A stretch of DNA of 64,000 nucleotides from Terribacillus sp. FSL K6-0262 (GCF_037977385.1 NZ_CP150277.1:496001-560000), one strand, 5' to 3'; counted from the first letter of the stretch, positions 42,239-52,257 are shown. Notes: generated by a model from the sequence alone, not told the origin. Numbers and translations: made by a program.

Positions 42239-42260
42239 ACCGACGCGATAGCGTCGGTTC
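42239..42260. repeat. Right copy of the 22-bp direct repeat flanking the IS
   Basis: This copy is identical to 40665-40686. It lies three bases downstream of the pepF stop on the minus strand. The element's own end hairpin with TTTTTATTTT follows and restores a terminator for pepF. Confidence 0.75.
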
Positions 42261-42263
42261 CTC

Positions 42264-44075
42264 TTATTTCTGCAAAAGTTTCTCCATTTCATCCAATTTG
42301 GCTTCGAATACATCGAGTGCAGACAGGATCGTCTGTTTATCCGTCATATCCACTCCTGCAGATTTCAATACTTCGATTGGGTAATCACTGCTTCCAGCTT
42401 TCAGGAATCCGATATATTTCTCGACTGCAGGCTGCCCCTCCTCCAGGATCTTAGCGGATAAGGCAGTTGCAGCTGCATAGCCAGTTGCATATTGATATAC
42501 ATAATAATTGTAATAGAAATGAGGGATACGCGCCCATTCCATACCGATTTCTTCGTCGATTGTCAAACCATCGCCGAAGTATTTCTTATTCAGATCATAA
42601 TACATGGATGTCAGCTTCTCTGCAGTGAGCACTTCCCCATCCTGCTGGTGCTTATGGATCATATGCTCGAATTCCGCAAACATCGTCTGACGGAAGACAG
42701 TACCGCGGAATCCTTCCAGGAAGTGATTCAGCAAATACAGCTTCTCTTGCTCATCGTCCGCATTATTGATCATGTATTCATTCAGCAAAGCCTCATTGCA
42801 AGTGGATGCAACCTCGGCAACGAATATGGAGTAATTGCCGTAGCGATAAGGCTGATTGTTCCGCGTGTAATAACTATGCACCGAATGACCGAATTCATGT
42901 GCCAATGTGAAAAGGTTGTTCACATTATCCTGCCAGTTCATCAGGATATATGGATTCGTGCCATATGCTCCGGAGCTGTACGCACCGCTGCGTTTGCCTT
43001 TATTCTCTTCCACGTCGACCCAGCGGTTTTCAAAGCCTTCCTTCAGGATGGACTGATAATCTTCTCCCAAAGGCTCCAGTCCTTTAAGCACAAGCTCCTT
43101 CGCCTCTTCATAGGATACTTTCATATCCACGTCCTTGACAAGAGGTGTATAGAGATCGTACATATGCAAATCATCAAGCCCGAGGACTTTCTTGCGCAGT
43201 GCCACATAGCGATGCAATAATGGCAGACGCTCATTCACCGCTTCCACAAGGTTATCGTATACCTGCTCCGGGATATTATTATTATCCAGCGCCGACTGCC
43301 GAGCTGACTCGTAGTTTCTTACTTTTGCATAGAAGTTATTCTTCTTCACCGTACCGGATAGGGTGGAAGCGAATGTATTCCGGAACTGACTGAAGGTATC
43401 ATACATGGACTTGAATGCATCCCTGCGGACGCGCTGATCCTGAGATTCCAGGAATGTCACGTAGCGCCCATGCGTAACATCCACTTCTTCTCCTTCTTCA
43501 TTCTTGATGCTCGGGAAGGTCAAATCCGCGTTATTGAGCATTCCGAATGTGGCGGAGCCATTATCGGTCACTTCGGATGCCTGTGCGAGCAAGGTCTCTT
43601 CCTTTTCAGACAGCACATGAGCCCGCTGACGGCTGATTTCATTCAACGTATGCTCGTACAACTTGAGATCATCATTTCCTGCCAGGAATTCCTGTATGCG
43701 ATCCTCCTCAATTGCAAGCAATTCCGGAACGATATAGCTCATCTTACTGGAAATCTGTGTGATCAATAGTTCCGCTTTTGATTGCAATGCTTGATAATGC
43801 CCATTCGTCGTATCCTGGTCATAGCGCATATGCGCATATGTATAAAGCTTGCCGATGCGTTCGGATAGCTCATCCTGCAGCTTGAACATTTCGTACAAGG
43901 TTTCTGCAGACTCACCAAGCTTGCCCTGGAACGCCGAGATTTTGTCTCCATCCTCGGCCAGCGCCTTGCGCTCTTCCTCCCATAGTTCGTCAGTCGCGAA
44001 TATATCCTCCAGGTTCCAGGTTCTTTCTACTGGTACCTCGCTTCTTTTCGGTAAAGACTTAGCTGATTTTGACAC
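42264..44075 (-). CDS. pepF: Oligoendopeptidase F
   Basis: The start was set at a GTG (44073-44075) six bases after GGAGGAGG. The upstream ATG touches that site, and a longer frame reaches 44162. The product is 603 residues. It is a cytoplasmic M3B zinc peptidase with HEFGH in FTLAHEFGHSVHSYY and a downstream Glu in EVASTCNEALLNEY. The PepF domain is preceded by the N-terminal helical bundle. It cuts short peptides of 7-23 residues and in B. subtilis (YjbG) overexpression affects sporulation pheromones. The gene ends at the IS junction. Confidence 0.93.
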   Translation of the reverse strand: MSKSAKSLPKRSEVPVERTWNLEDIFATDELWEEERKALAEDGDKISAFQGKLGESAETLYEMFKLQDELSERIGKLYTYAHMRYDQDTTNGHYQALQSKAELLITQISSKMSYIVPELLAIEEDRIQEFLAGNDDLKLYEHTLNEISRQRAHVLSEKEETLLAQASEVTDNGSATFGMLNNADLTFPSIKNEEGEEVDVTHGRYVTFLESQDQRVRRDAFKSMYDTFSQFRNTFASTLSGTVKKNNFYAKVRNYESARQSALDNNNIPEQVYDNLVEAVNERLPLLHRYVALRKKVLGLDDLHMYDLYTPLVKDVDMKVSYEEAKELVLKGLEPLGEDYQSILKEGFENRWVDVEENKGKRSGAYSSGAYGTNPYILMNWQDNVNNLFTLAHEFGHSVHSYYTRNNQPYRYGNYSIFVAEVASTCNEALLNEYMINNADDEQEKLYLLNHFLEGFRGTVFRQTMFAEFEHMIHKHQQDGEVLTAEKLTSMYYDLNKKYFGDGLTIDEEIGMEWARIPHFYYNYYVYQYATGYAAATALSAKILEEGQPAVEKYIGFLKAGSSDYPIEVLKSAGVDMTDKQTILSALDVFEAKLDEMEKLLQK

Positions 44076-44213
44076 GAACATCCTCCTCCATTGCTGCTTG
44101 CCTTTTTCTGTTCCAAAGACTATTTCGTATAGTTGTAGGGAAAATCCTTCAATTATAAGCATTTTCTCTCTTATATTATATATAAAAGCGGCAGATTCAT
44201 GCGAAGAAAACGA

Positions 44214-45329
44214 TTATGTCATTCCTGAAAATGGAGAATGCCTTTTCTTTACGTAAGCATCCGTTCCCAATCGTTCGAACCATCCATGCTGGCACAGACG
44301 GTCCATATAGGATTCAACCGGATGCAGATCTGCAAAAATCGCAAACGGCTTATTCAGGGCTTCCCACCTTCTGCTGACATATTTCAGCTGCTCAAGCGTG
44401 ACGCTTTTCATGATAGGCAAGGGATCCAATTGCTTCAGCCATAGGTCGGTCTGCCATACATACGGTGGCACGGACATATGGTATTGGGATTCGACGGGAT
44501 GTAATAGATGCAAAGGCATGGATTGAAGCGATACACCACGTTCATATAATTGCAGGACCCATCGCTTCAGATGGGCAGAAGCGTACGTCAGCGGCCTTGC
44601 TGCCATTTTCGCTTGAAAGTCGGTCCATACTTGATCAATTTGGCGGACGTTTTTCGGAAGGGCTTGAAAAAGCTGAGGGAAATGGATTTGCTGCAGAGGA
44701 CGAAAATAAAACTGACCGACAGTCCGTTTCTTTCCCGTCAAAAGGATATGCTGGACATTGCAAAAAGCTTCACTATCCGAACAATAGTACAAAAGCTGTA
44801 AAGGCATATCCCGCTTGTATTGCAGGAGGAAGCGCTGATCTCTTTTCGAAAGATCGAGCATATACGTGGATGTACGCTTCATCCGATTACCGCCGAGTAT
44901 CCATATCGGCAGGATTCCATTACATCCATATGCTTCATTCCGTCTGTACAACTCTTCATCCGATAGGGATGCACATTGATATTCGATTGCCAAAAGCCTT
45001 CCTCCGGGAGTATGAAGCAGCAAATCAGGCCGTCTTTCCGACTTCCCGATACGTTCCTCCACTTTCACAGTATAGCCTTGCCTCTTCAACCAGCGGAAAA
45101 GCTGCAGCTTGCCGCGCATATGATATAGGCTTTCCCCGGTTCTGGTTAATTCGCAATCTTGAATCTGCTCATGGGCAAAATGAGGAATCACTTTCCTGCC
45201 TGCACGAATGATGACGGCCTTTTTACAGGCAGGACAGAAGAAGCGGCACTTCCTTAATTCATGGATCCGCTCTGTCCGATATGCAGCCAGCAGCACCAGC
45301 CGCCCATCCTCCAATTCCGCCTGCAGCAT
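44214..45329 (-). CDS. coiA: Competence protein CoiA-like
   Basis: The start was set at MLQAELEDGRLVLLAAYRTE because AAGGAGGTG lies seven bases upstream; the product is 371 residues. It has CPAC in the N-terminal Cys region, GRKVIPHFAHE, and the nuclease-like block KSERRPDLLLHTPGGRLLAI, with EYQ as the E-x-Q catalytic pair. CoiA acts in natural transformation, likely on incoming DNA. Its place between pepF and mecA follows B. subtilis yjbF. Confidence 0.88.
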   Translation of the reverse strand: MLQAELEDGRLVLLAAYRTERIHELRKCRFFCPACKKAVIIRAGRKVIPHFAHEQIQDCELTRTGESLYHMRGKLQLFRWLKRQGYTVKVEERIGKSERRPDLLLHTPGGRLLAIEYQCASLSDEELYRRNEAYGCNGILPIWILGGNRMKRTSTYMLDLSKRDQRFLLQYKRDMPLQLLYYCSDSEAFCNVQHILLTGKKRTVGQFYFRPLQQIHFPQLFQALPKNVRQIDQVWTDFQAKMAARPLTYASAHLKRWVLQLYERGVSLQSMPLHLLHPVESQYHMSVPPYVWQTDLWLKQLDPLPIMKSVTLEQLKYVSRRWEALNKPFAIFADLHPVESYMDRLCQHGWFERLGTDAYVKKRHSPFSGMT

Positions 45330-45415
45330 ATGCTTCACCTCCTTGAGGACAGTATATCCCATCAAACAGGCAATACGGAAAAACAGTTATAAAAACGCAT
45401 TTTGGGGCAAAAAAA

Positions 45416-45442
45416 ATAGACATTCCGTAAGTGAATGTCTAT
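45416..45442 (-). terminator. Terminator overlapping the mecA stop
   Basis: ATAGACATTC and GAATGTCTAT form a ten-base stem around the mecA stop region, and the minus strand continues with TTTTTTTT. Confidence 0.8.
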
Positions 45443-46110
45443 CTACGAGGGAAGTATTTCTTCACGTTTGTAAGTGCGTCATTGGCGAAGATCACCTTGC
45501 CATACTCTTCCAATCGGTAAATTGTAGTTTGGGAATCATATCCAAACTCCAGGATTTGACTCAAGACGTCCTCCTGCTCATCATCTCCAAGTACTGTGTC
45601 ATCAAATTCCACATAAAGCATATATTTATCTTTGTAGTGGAATAATTTGTTCTCGATGCCGTATGTCTCCTCGAAGTAATGGCTGAGCTGGATCACATCT
45701 TCGAAATCCCTGAATTGAATGATGAAGGATAGCTCTCCTGCATCCTCTTCTTCCCCATCCTCTTGATGGGAGCCGAATTTCTCTTCAAGAACAGAATCGA
45801 CTTTCTCTTCCACCGATGATTGAATGGCTTTATCGTCCACATTCAGCTCCAGGCTTTCGCCATCCTTTGAAAGCTGGGCCTTTGTGACGACGATTTCCAA
45901 CCCTTTATCCATAGCCTGCACTTGAATCCAAAGCGGACCATCGACACTGAAGTCTTCTTTATAATTGACTTCATCCATCATCTGCCAGAACAATTGCTCA
46001 CTTCTTTCGCGGTTATACCAAATATCCTCTTTATCAAAGCCGCGATCTTCAATATCCAGATAAGATATATAAAATTTGATTGTATTTTCATTAATTCTTT
46101 CTATTTCCAT
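45439..46110 (-). CDS. mecA: Adaptor protein MecA
   Basis: The 223-residue protein begins MEIERINENTIKFYISYLDI, has an acidic linker (residues about 110-125) and the C-terminal MecA domain (SFIIQFRDFEDVIQLSHYFE and related blocks). It brings ComK and other targets to ClpC and is needed for assembling the ClpCP hexamer. A GGAGG site precedes the ATG. It has its own terminator, so it is monocistronic. The gene-free region 46111-46340 upstream should contain its promoter. Confidence 0.93.
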   Translation of the reverse strand: MEIERINENTIKFYISYLDIEDRGFDKEDIWYNRERSEQLFWQMMDEVNYKEDFSVDGPLWIQVQAMDKGLEIVVTKAQLSKDGESLELNVDDKAIQSSVEEKVDSVLEEKFGSHQEDGEEEDAGELSFIIQFRDFEDVIQLSHYFEETYGIENKLFHYKDKYMLYVEFDDTVLGDDEQEDVLSQILEFGYDSQTTIYRLEEYGKVIFANDALTNVKKYFPRR

Positions 46111-46341
46111 GGTTTTCTCTCCCTCCAGTAAAGTGGCAGGTGAAAAACGCCCTCTTGCCTTTACACTTCCCGTATTCCCTTACCCTCAATCTAACTTTTT
46201 CTGTGTATGTTTCTATTTTATGATAAATCCTCCCGCATGGAAAACAGAAAGGCTTACATTTGCCGAAAAAAGGCGAATGACCCTTGGGATTCTGTCCATT
46301 GTAGCGCATTTCAGATAATTTGTCATCCGAATGGCACAAAG

Positions 46342-46376
46342 AAAAAGACGCGGATCCGAGTGGATCCGCGTCTTTT
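46342..46376 (-). terminator. Terminator of spx
   Basis: AAAAAGACGCGGATCC and GGATCCGCGTCTTTT form a perfect stem of about 15 pairs with a four-base loop and T run; it lies just after spx. Confidence 0.9.
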
Positions 46377-46388
46377 ATCTGTGAAAGG

Positions 46389-46784
46389 TCAGTTGACCAT
46401 GCGCTGTGCTTCACGCAGTTGGAATGTACGCACAGTTCTTGGCAAGAAGCGGCGAATTTCGTCTTCATTATAACCGACCTGCAAACGTTTCTCATCAAGG
46501 ATGATCGGACGTCGCAGCAAGCCAGGGTTTTCTTGAATCAAGCTATATAACTTCTTCAATGGTAATTGATCTAAGTTCATATTTAGGCTTTGGAAAACCT
46601 TTGAGCGTGTAGAGATGATCTCGTCGGTACCATCTTCTGTCATACGCAGGATTTCCTTGATTTCTTCAAGTGATAATGTCTCGGAGAAGATGTTCCTCTC
46701 TGTGAACGGAATATCGTGCTCTTCTAACCAAGCTTTAGCTTTGCGGCAAGATGTACAACTTGGTGAGGTATAAAGTGTTACCAT
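46389..46784 (-). CDS. spx: Transcriptional regulator Spx
   Basis: The 131-residue ArsC-fold protein starts [20 protein letters not shown] with the redox switch Cys10 and Cys13 and the conserved [20 protein letters not shown] segment. Spx binds the RNA polymerase alpha C-terminal domain to redirect transcription in disulfide stress. The adaptor gene spxH is 7 kb away on the plus strand, and mecA lies next to it. The upstream region 46785-47010 is AT-rich and may hold several promoters. Confidence 0.95.
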   Translation of the reverse strand: MVTLYTSPSCTSCRKAKAWLEEHDIPFTERNIFSETLSLEEIKEILRMTEDGTDEIISTRSKVFQSLNMNLDQLPLKKLYSLIQENPGLLRRPIILDEKRLQVGYNEDEIRRFLPRTVRTFQLREAQRMVN

Positions 46785-47010
46785 TTAACTTCACTCCTCA
46801 ATACAGAATATGTTTCTATTTCATTGCCCATGGAAAGATTTTATTTAAAATAATTTTAATTTAATCTCTCTATGTACAAGTATACTACAGCGGTCAAGTT
46901 ATTGAAAGACTTCCTGAAATATACCACAGTTTTTACACAAATATACGTTTGTATCGTTATTATGGTTCCTGTTTACCCTTCCCTCAAGGTTTAAAACCCA
47001 TTTTGATAAA

Positions 47011-47601
47011 TTATTTCTGTTTTTCTTTCAATGCATCAAAAATGCTATCCTTTGCAGCATCCTTTGAGAATGTCAATGCTTCATCCGAAGGCTGATAAGC
47101 TTCCCCATATAGCTGCTTGTCTTTGTATGTGTGAATCTGTTCGTACATATCCCGCATAGCATCGAATATCTCTTCTTCTGTTTCTTGATTTGGCGCCCAA
47201 TAAAGGATTTCCATTGGATTTTCCTTATCTGTCGCCAAGGAACGGCGATTGTATCCAATCGTCTGAGCATGCTGAAACCCCAGTCTTTCATAAAAGCGAA
47301 GCCGCTTCTTGGAATCGGAATCCTCATACTGGAGGGGTTCGACTTCCAGGAGAATCGGCTTTCCCTTTTTCTTCAGCTTTTCGATCAGCTTACCGCCGAT
47401 TCCTTGTCCGCGGGTCTTGGCAGCAACATATAGATAATCGATAAACAGGAAATGGTCGAATTCGGCATACATCAGGACATGGTCCTCACTCTCATCCTTG
47501 AAATATACATCGGCTTTTTCCTTCAGCAGCAATTCCATATGCTCCCTCGACTTCATCTCCTCTACCGGAAAGTACTTGCTAAGCTTCTCATACCAATTCA
47601 T
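47011..47601 (-). CDS. yjbC: GNAT-family acetyltransferase YjbC-like
   Basis: The start was set at MNWYEKLSKYFPVEEMKSRE because AAAGGAG lies seven bases upstream; the product is 196 residues. The acetyl-CoA motif is KTRGQGIGGKLIEKLKKKG (about residues 82-100), followed by RLRFYERLGFQHAQTIGYNR. Near the C-terminus the protein ends in a charged tail of about 20 residues. Position next to spx matches B. subtilis yjbC. The acceptor is unknown. Confidence 0.85.
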   Translation of the reverse strand: MNWYEKLSKYFPVEEMKSREHMELLLKEKADVYFKDESEDHVLMYAEFDHFLFIDYLYVAAKTRGQGIGGKLIEKLKKKGKPILLEVEPLQYEDSDSKKRLRFYERLGFQHAQTIGYNRRSLATDKENPMEILYWAPNQETEEEIFDAMRDMYEQIHTYKDKQLYGEAYQPSDEALTFSKDAAKDSIFDALKEKQK

Positions 47602-47654
47602 AAAGCAGCTCCTTTTATAATTCGTCATAGCTTAGTTATACCCGCAGAGACCCG

Positions 47655-47687
47655 CAATAAACAAAACAGCCCCCTACCGGGAGGCTG
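47655..47687 (-). terminator. Hairpin downstream of the DUF4015 gene
   Basis: CAGCCCCC, TACC and GGGAGGCTG form a stem, and the minus strand continues TTTTGTTTATT. It ends the gene at 47698. Confidence 0.7.
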
Positions 47688-47697
47688 CTGCTTTGTA

Positions 47698-48897
47698 TCA
47701 AGGTGTATAATCCACATCTTCCGTATAGCTGTTCGCTGCATTCCAAATGAGAAATTCGTCGATACCATTCTCATTTAGCGCTTGGATCTGCTCTTCCACT
47801 TCCTGCTTGCCGTACTGTTTGGAAGATACCCATGGTGCTTCGAAATCCTGGATCCATGGCCTGGATTTCGGTTTATTCTCCAGCTTGCCAAGTACTTCAT
47901 TTTCTACCTTTGCGTATTCCGCTGTAAGCTCATACGGATGGTCATTCGGGACGTCCAAGCCAAAATAAGAGGTCCAGTGACTCGGATAGATCATCGAGGA
48001 AATCACGTCGACGTTTGAAGAAATCTTGGAGAAATTCTGTCCGATACCGGGCGCTTCCTCAAGTGTGGCTGCATAACCAAAGATATCGACCGATGTCTGG
48101 ACATCATAATTTGCCAATTCCCCTTTGGCATATGCAACAAAATCCGTCACCGCGTTCACCCGCTTTTGTACGTCATCCGTATTCTCATCTTTATAATCCC
48201 CGAGATCGTATTGGAGTTCATCATCTTTCGTTTCAAAGCCTTCCGGGAAGCGCACATAGTCAAACTGGATCTCCTGGAACCCCATCATGGCTGCTTCCTT
48301 CGCCAATTCTACATTGTATTCCCATACTTCATGCTGGAACGGGCTTACGAAAGCTTCTCCCCGCCCATTTTTCCAGACACTGCCGTCCTGATTGGTAAAG
48401 GAAAGTTCCGGTTTTTTCTCGGCTAATAATGTATCTTTGAATACAACGATTCGTGCAATCGGATAAATTTTATGCTTTTCCAATTCCTTCAGCATCTTTT
48501 GCGGATCATCGATATAGTTTTTGGCTATATCATAATATGGCGATTTTTCATCCGGTGTATATGTAATGTTTCCATGATCGTCCTTTATATCGATGACCAT
48601 GGTGTTGAGATCCGTATCGTCCACCAGCTTCACCAAGCTATCGAACTTTGCCCCTCCTGCACTGGGTCCGGTTACGTAAATTCCTCTGACTGCGTCAGGG
48701 TAATCAAAGGACAGATCCGATGAATATGTAAATCGTTTCATGACTTGCGGCACCTCATATGTCTGGACTGTGGAGGCTCGTGCGGTCAGCTGCTTTCCTT
48801 CCAGCTGTTCCCCTTCATTTGCAGCGAGTGCGGACGTCGGCAGCAAAGCGGCAGCAGAAAAAGCGGCAGTCAGCATCGTCTTCTTGAATTTTCCCAT
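47698..48897 (-). CDS. Secreted putative glycoside hydrolase (DUF4015 TIM barrel)
   Basis: The 399-residue product has a typical signal peptide (MGKFKKTMLTAAFSAAALLP ending at TSALA). The barrel carries VRGIYVTGPSAGG, FDSLVKLVDDTDLNTMVIDI, PIARIVVFKDTLLAEKKPEL and the carboxylate-rich FDYVRFPEGFETKDD segment, which places Asp residues at the expected active site. The family is predicted to cut cell-wall or exopolysaccharides. The gene is monocistronic with a terminator downstream. Confidence 0.85.
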   Translation of the reverse strand: MGKFKKTMLTAAFSAAALLPTSALAANEGEQLEGKQLTARASTVQTYEVPQVMKRFTYSSDLSFDYPDAVRGIYVTGPSAGGAKFDSLVKLVDDTDLNTMVIDIKDDHGNITYTPDEKSPYYDIAKNYIDDPQKMLKELEKHKIYPIARIVVFKDTLLAEKKPELSFTNQDGSVWKNGRGEAFVSPFQHEVWEYNVELAKEAAMMGFQEIQFDYVRFPEGFETKDDELQYDLGDYKDENTDDVQKRVNAVTDFVAYAKGELANYDVQTSVDIFGYAATLEEAPGIGQNFSKISSNVDVISSMIYPSHWTSYFGLDVPNDHPYELTAEYAKVENEVLGKLENKPKSRPWIQDFEAPWVSSKQYGKQEVEEQIQALNENGIDEFLIWNAANSYTEDVDYTP

Positions 48898-49042
48898 TCT
48901 ATCAATCTCCTATTTGGTATTAGCTTCATTATAAGGGAGATATTTGGCAGATGAAACCGGTTAAAGACGAAATAACCAATTTATTGTCGGATCATTCCCC
49001 TTCTTCTTTATTTAACCTGATCCTGACACCAGCAAACCGAAA

Positions 49043-49071
49043 AGAACCGCAAGCCATAAGCTTGCGGTTCT
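49043..49071 (-). terminator. Terminator of the opp operon
   Basis: AGAACCGCAAGC and GCTTGCGGTTCT form a perfect 12-base stem with a five-base loop just after oppF. The T tail is weak. Confidence 0.7.
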
Positions 49072-49074
49072 GAA

Positions 49075-50019
49075 TCACTTCATAATTGGATTTTGCTGTT
49101 CTTTCTTATACGCTTCGAATTCCTTTGATGTGCAGAGCACCCAATGTTTCGGGCTGATTTCACGGAATTCCGGCTCTTCGCTCGTATCATGCTGGCTTGG
49201 ATCATAGACGATACGTTTGCGGTTGCGCTCATATATCGGATCCGGAAGCGGTATGGCAGAGAGAAGGGAACGCGTATACGGATGCACTGGATTTTTGTAC
49301 AGTTCATCGGCATCGGCCAATTCGACCAGCTTACCGAAATACATAACGCCAATCCGGTCACTGATGTATTTTACCATGGAAAGGTCATGAGCAATGAACA
49401 GGTAAGTAAGTCCTTTTTCCTTCTGAAGCTGCTTCATCAAGTTGACTACCTGTGCCTGGATGGATACATCCAGTGCGGAAATCGGTTCATCGGCAATGAT
49501 GAATTCGGGATCTACAGCAAGGGCCCGAGCGATTCCGAGACGCTGACGCTGACCGCCGGAGAATTCATGCGGGTAGCGGTTGGCATGCTCTTTGTTCAAG
49601 CCGACTGTTTCCAGCAGTTCATATACTTTCGCTCTCCGTTCTTCTGCATTCTTCGCCAAGCCGTGGATATCGATTCCTTCAGCAATGATATCCATGACGG
49701 TCATACGTGGGTTCAGGGAAGAATACGGATCCTGGAAGATCATCTGCATTTGGCGGTTGAATTTCTTCAATTCCGCTTTATTCTTCTTCCCTTGCACGTT
49801 TTCACCTTTGAAAAGAACTTCGCCATCTGTGGAGTTGTACAGACGGATGATGGAACGGCCAGTTGTGGATTTGCCGCAGCCTGACTCGCCGACAAGTCCG
49901 AATGTTTCCCCTTTATAAATATCAAACGTCAATCCATCCACTGCTTTGACGACGTTATTTCGTCCAAGTTTGAAATGCTGCTTCAGATTCTTGATTTCAA
50001 CTAATTTTTCCTGACTCAT
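49075..50019 (-). CDS. oppF: Oligopeptide ABC transporter ATPase OppF
   Basis: The 314-residue ATPase has Walker A GESGCGKST (about 42-50), signature FSGGQRQR, Walker B FIIADEPISALD and switch His in FIAHDLSMV. The C-terminal oligopeptide extension (PDPIYERNRKRIVYDPSQHD) is typical of OppF/AppF. It starts one base before the end of oppD. It works with OppD to power uptake of short peptides. Confidence 0.92.
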   Translation of the reverse strand: MSQEKLVEIKNLKQHFKLGRNNVVKAVDGLTFDIYKGETFGLVGESGCGKSTTGRSIIRLYNSTDGEVLFKGENVQGKKNKAELKKFNRQMQMIFQDPYSSLNPRMTVMDIIAEGIDIHGLAKNAEERRAKVYELLETVGLNKEHANRYPHEFSGGQRQRLGIARALAVDPEFIIADEPISALDVSIQAQVVNLMKQLQKEKGLTYLFIAHDLSMVKYISDRIGVMYFGKLVELADADELYKNPVHPYTRSLLSAIPLPDPIYERNRKRIVYDPSQHDTSEEPEFREISPKHWVLCTSKEFEAYKKEQQNPIMK

Positions 50020-51071
50020 TATCGCGTCGCCTCCTCAGAATGGTCCATAGACTCGATCCGCTTCTTCACTGACTCAGGAGGGTCGATCTTCGGTGCATCT
50101 TCATGCAGCAGCCATGTAGCAGCATAATGCGTATCAGATACTTTGAACATCGGCGGCTCCTCGACGAAGTCGATCTCAAGCGCGAATTTATTACGCGCCG
50201 CAAACGCATCCCCTTTTGGCGGTGCAATCAAATCAGGTGGTGTACCGGGAATAGCAAACAATTCCTCCTCGTCACTTTCCAGTGTCGGCATAGAACCGAG
50301 CAGCCCCCATGTATACGGATGTTTCGGATTATAGAATACTTCATCGACTGTTCCGATTTCCACGATCTTACCAGCATACATTACCGCCACCCGGTCTGCC
50401 ACGTTGGCCACAACACCAAGGTCATGGGTAATGAAGATGATGGAAGTTTCCACTTTCTTTTGAATGTCTTTCATCAGCTCCAAAATCTGAGCCTGAATCG
50501 TAACATCCAGGGCAGTAGTCGGTTCGTCGGCAATCAAGATACGAGGATTACAAGCAAGTGCCATCGCAATCACGACACGCTGCCGCATACCGCCTGAGAA
50601 CTGATGCGGGTATTGCTTCATACGAGCTTCCGGATTCGGAATCTGCACCAAGTTCATCAGCTCAATTGCTTTTTTCTTTGCCTCTTCCTTGCCCAGTTTT
50701 TGATGCTTAAGCAAGCCTTCCATGATTTGTTTACCGACTTTCATCGTTGGATTAAGAGAAGTCATTGGATCCTGGAAGATCATCGCAAGCTCTTTACCGC
50801 GGATTGCCTGCATACTTTTATCTTTCAATTTCGTAATATCTTTATCCTCAAACATGATGGAACCTTCTTTAACAAAGCCGTGCGGTTTCGGAAGCAGCCC
50901 CATCAATGCTTTTGTCGTAACGGATTTCCCGGAGCCTGACTCCCCTACGATCGCAAGTGTCTCCCCTTTTTTCAGATCAAAGGAAACGCCCCTTACTGCT
51001 TGTACTTCACCGCTATGGGTTTTAAATGAAACTTTGAGATTATCAACCTCAAGAATATTATCTTTTTTCAA
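50019..51071 (-). CDS. oppD: Oligopeptide ABC transporter ATPase OppD
   Basis: The 350-residue ATPase (TTG start after AGGAGGCG) has Walker A GESGSGKSV, signature FSGGMRQR, Walker B ILIADEPTTALD and FITHDLGVV. It is the longer partner of the pair, with the OppD C-terminal domain (LFAIPGTPPDLIAPPKGDAF). It forms one transcript with oppC and oppF. Confidence 0.92.
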   Translation of the reverse strand: MKKDNILEVDNLKVSFKTHSGEVQAVRGVSFDLKKGETLAIVGESGSGKSVTTKALMGLLPKPHGFVKEGSIMFEDKDITKLKDKSMQAIRGKELAMIFQDPMTSLNPTMKVGKQIMEGLLKHQKLGKEEAKKKAIELMNLVQIPNPEARMKQYPHQFSGGMRQRVVIAMALACNPRILIADEPTTALDVTIQAQILELMKDIQKKVETSIIFITHDLGVVANVADRVAVMYAGKIVEIGTVDEVFYNPKHPYTWGLLGSMPTLESDEEELFAIPGTPPDLIAPPKGDAFAARNKFALEIDFVEEPPMFKVSDTHYAATWLLHEDAPKIDPPESVKKRIESMDHSEEATR

Positions 51072-51089
51072 GGTAGTCGCCTCCTTTAT

Positions 51090-52253
51090 TTATTTCCTCA
51101 TCTTAGGATCGAATGCATCACGTAGTCCATCACCAAGGATATTGAACACAATCATTATGATGGAGATTAGCACTGCCGGAAATACTAGCATAGAAGGTGT
51201 AGTTTGCAATGTTTTGAAACCATCATTGATTAACGTACCGAGCGATGCTGCCGGCGAAGGCAATCCAAGACCGATAAAGCTTAGGAATGCTTCAAAGAAA
51301 ATTGCAGACGGAATGGAGAACATTGTGTTAACAATGATGAGACCCATAACGTTTGGTATTAAATGCCTTCCGATGATTTTTCTGTTTGGAGCACCCAAAG
51401 TACGAGAAGCTAATACAAACTCATGGCCTTTGAGCTTTAATACTTCTCCTCGCACAATTCTAGCCATACTCGTCCATCCAGTTATAGTCAATGCTATTAT
51501 AATCGCCCAGATGCCCGGATCAAGTACTAAAATCATTAAAATAACCACTACTAAGTTAGGAATCCCAATGATAACTTCCAAGAATCGCATCATGTAGTTA
51601 TCTACTCTTCCACCATAGTACGCAGCTATACCGCCATATGCTACACCGATAACCAGATCAATTAAGGCTGCGGCTACAGCAATCAGCAAGGAAACCCTTG
51701 TACCATCCCAGACACGTGTCCAGATATCCCTACCTAACCTATCCGTACCGAAATAGAAATATTCATCTTCCAATCCTTTTGCTGCGTATTTATCATATGT
51801 TGCTTTAACTTCAGCGGAATTCGGACTACCATCGCCTTCATTGATAACTTCGAAGGTAATGAACTCCTTTTGTTCTTCCGATTGAGTCTTAAACTGTGTA
51901 TTTGCCTTCATTTCAGCAGTCTGAACATTATTACCATAAAACGTTTTTGTTTCTTTTCCATCAAAGCCCAAAAATGAAATATTTTCAAGGCCCGGGATTC
52001 TTGGAGCCATCAAAGAACGGTTCAAATCTTGTTCTTTATAGGTGTAATCACTTAAAACAGGAGCAAATATACTCATTAATACGATTACAAGCAAGATGAA
52101 AAAAGAAATCATGAAGAACACATTTTTTCTTAAGCTTCTCATCGCATCTTGCAAAAGTGTACTACTTTTACGAGCAATAATGTCACTTTGCTCTTGCGTA
52201 CGGTCTGCCGGACGGAAGAGGTTTTTATCGATTTGTCGTTTTTGATTTTCCAT
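51090..52253 (-). CDS. oppC: Oligopeptide ABC transporter permease OppC
   Basis: The start was set at MENQKRQIDKNLFRPADRTQ, eight bases after GAAAGGA; the product is 387 residues, longer than the 300 residues of the usual OppC. The extra is a roughly 100-residue loop after the first helix (MAPRIPGLENISFLGFDGKE and neighbours) that faces outside. The EAA loop is in SMARIVRGEVLKLKGHEFVL. The permease signature places it with OppB in the channel. OppC relatives with this long extracellular loop are known in Bacillaceae. Confidence 0.9.
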   Translation of the reverse strand: MENQKRQIDKNLFRPADRTQEQSDIIARKSSTLLQDAMRSLRKNVFFMISFFILLVIVLMSIFAPVLSDYTYKEQDLNRSLMAPRIPGLENISFLGFDGKETKTFYGNNVQTAEMKANTQFKTQSEEQKEFITFEVINEGDGSPNSAEVKATYDKYAAKGLEDEYFYFGTDRLGRDIWTRVWDGTRVSLLIAVAAALIDLVIGVAYGGIAAYYGGRVDNYMMRFLEVIIGIPNLVVVILMILVLDPGIWAIIIALTITGWTSMARIVRGEVLKLKGHEFVLASRTLGAPNRKIIGRHLIPNVMGLIIVNTMFSIPSAIFFEAFLSFIGLGLPSPAASLGTLINDGFKTLQTTPSMLVFPAVLISIIMIVFNILGDGLRDAFDPKMRK

Positions 52254-52257
52254 GGTC

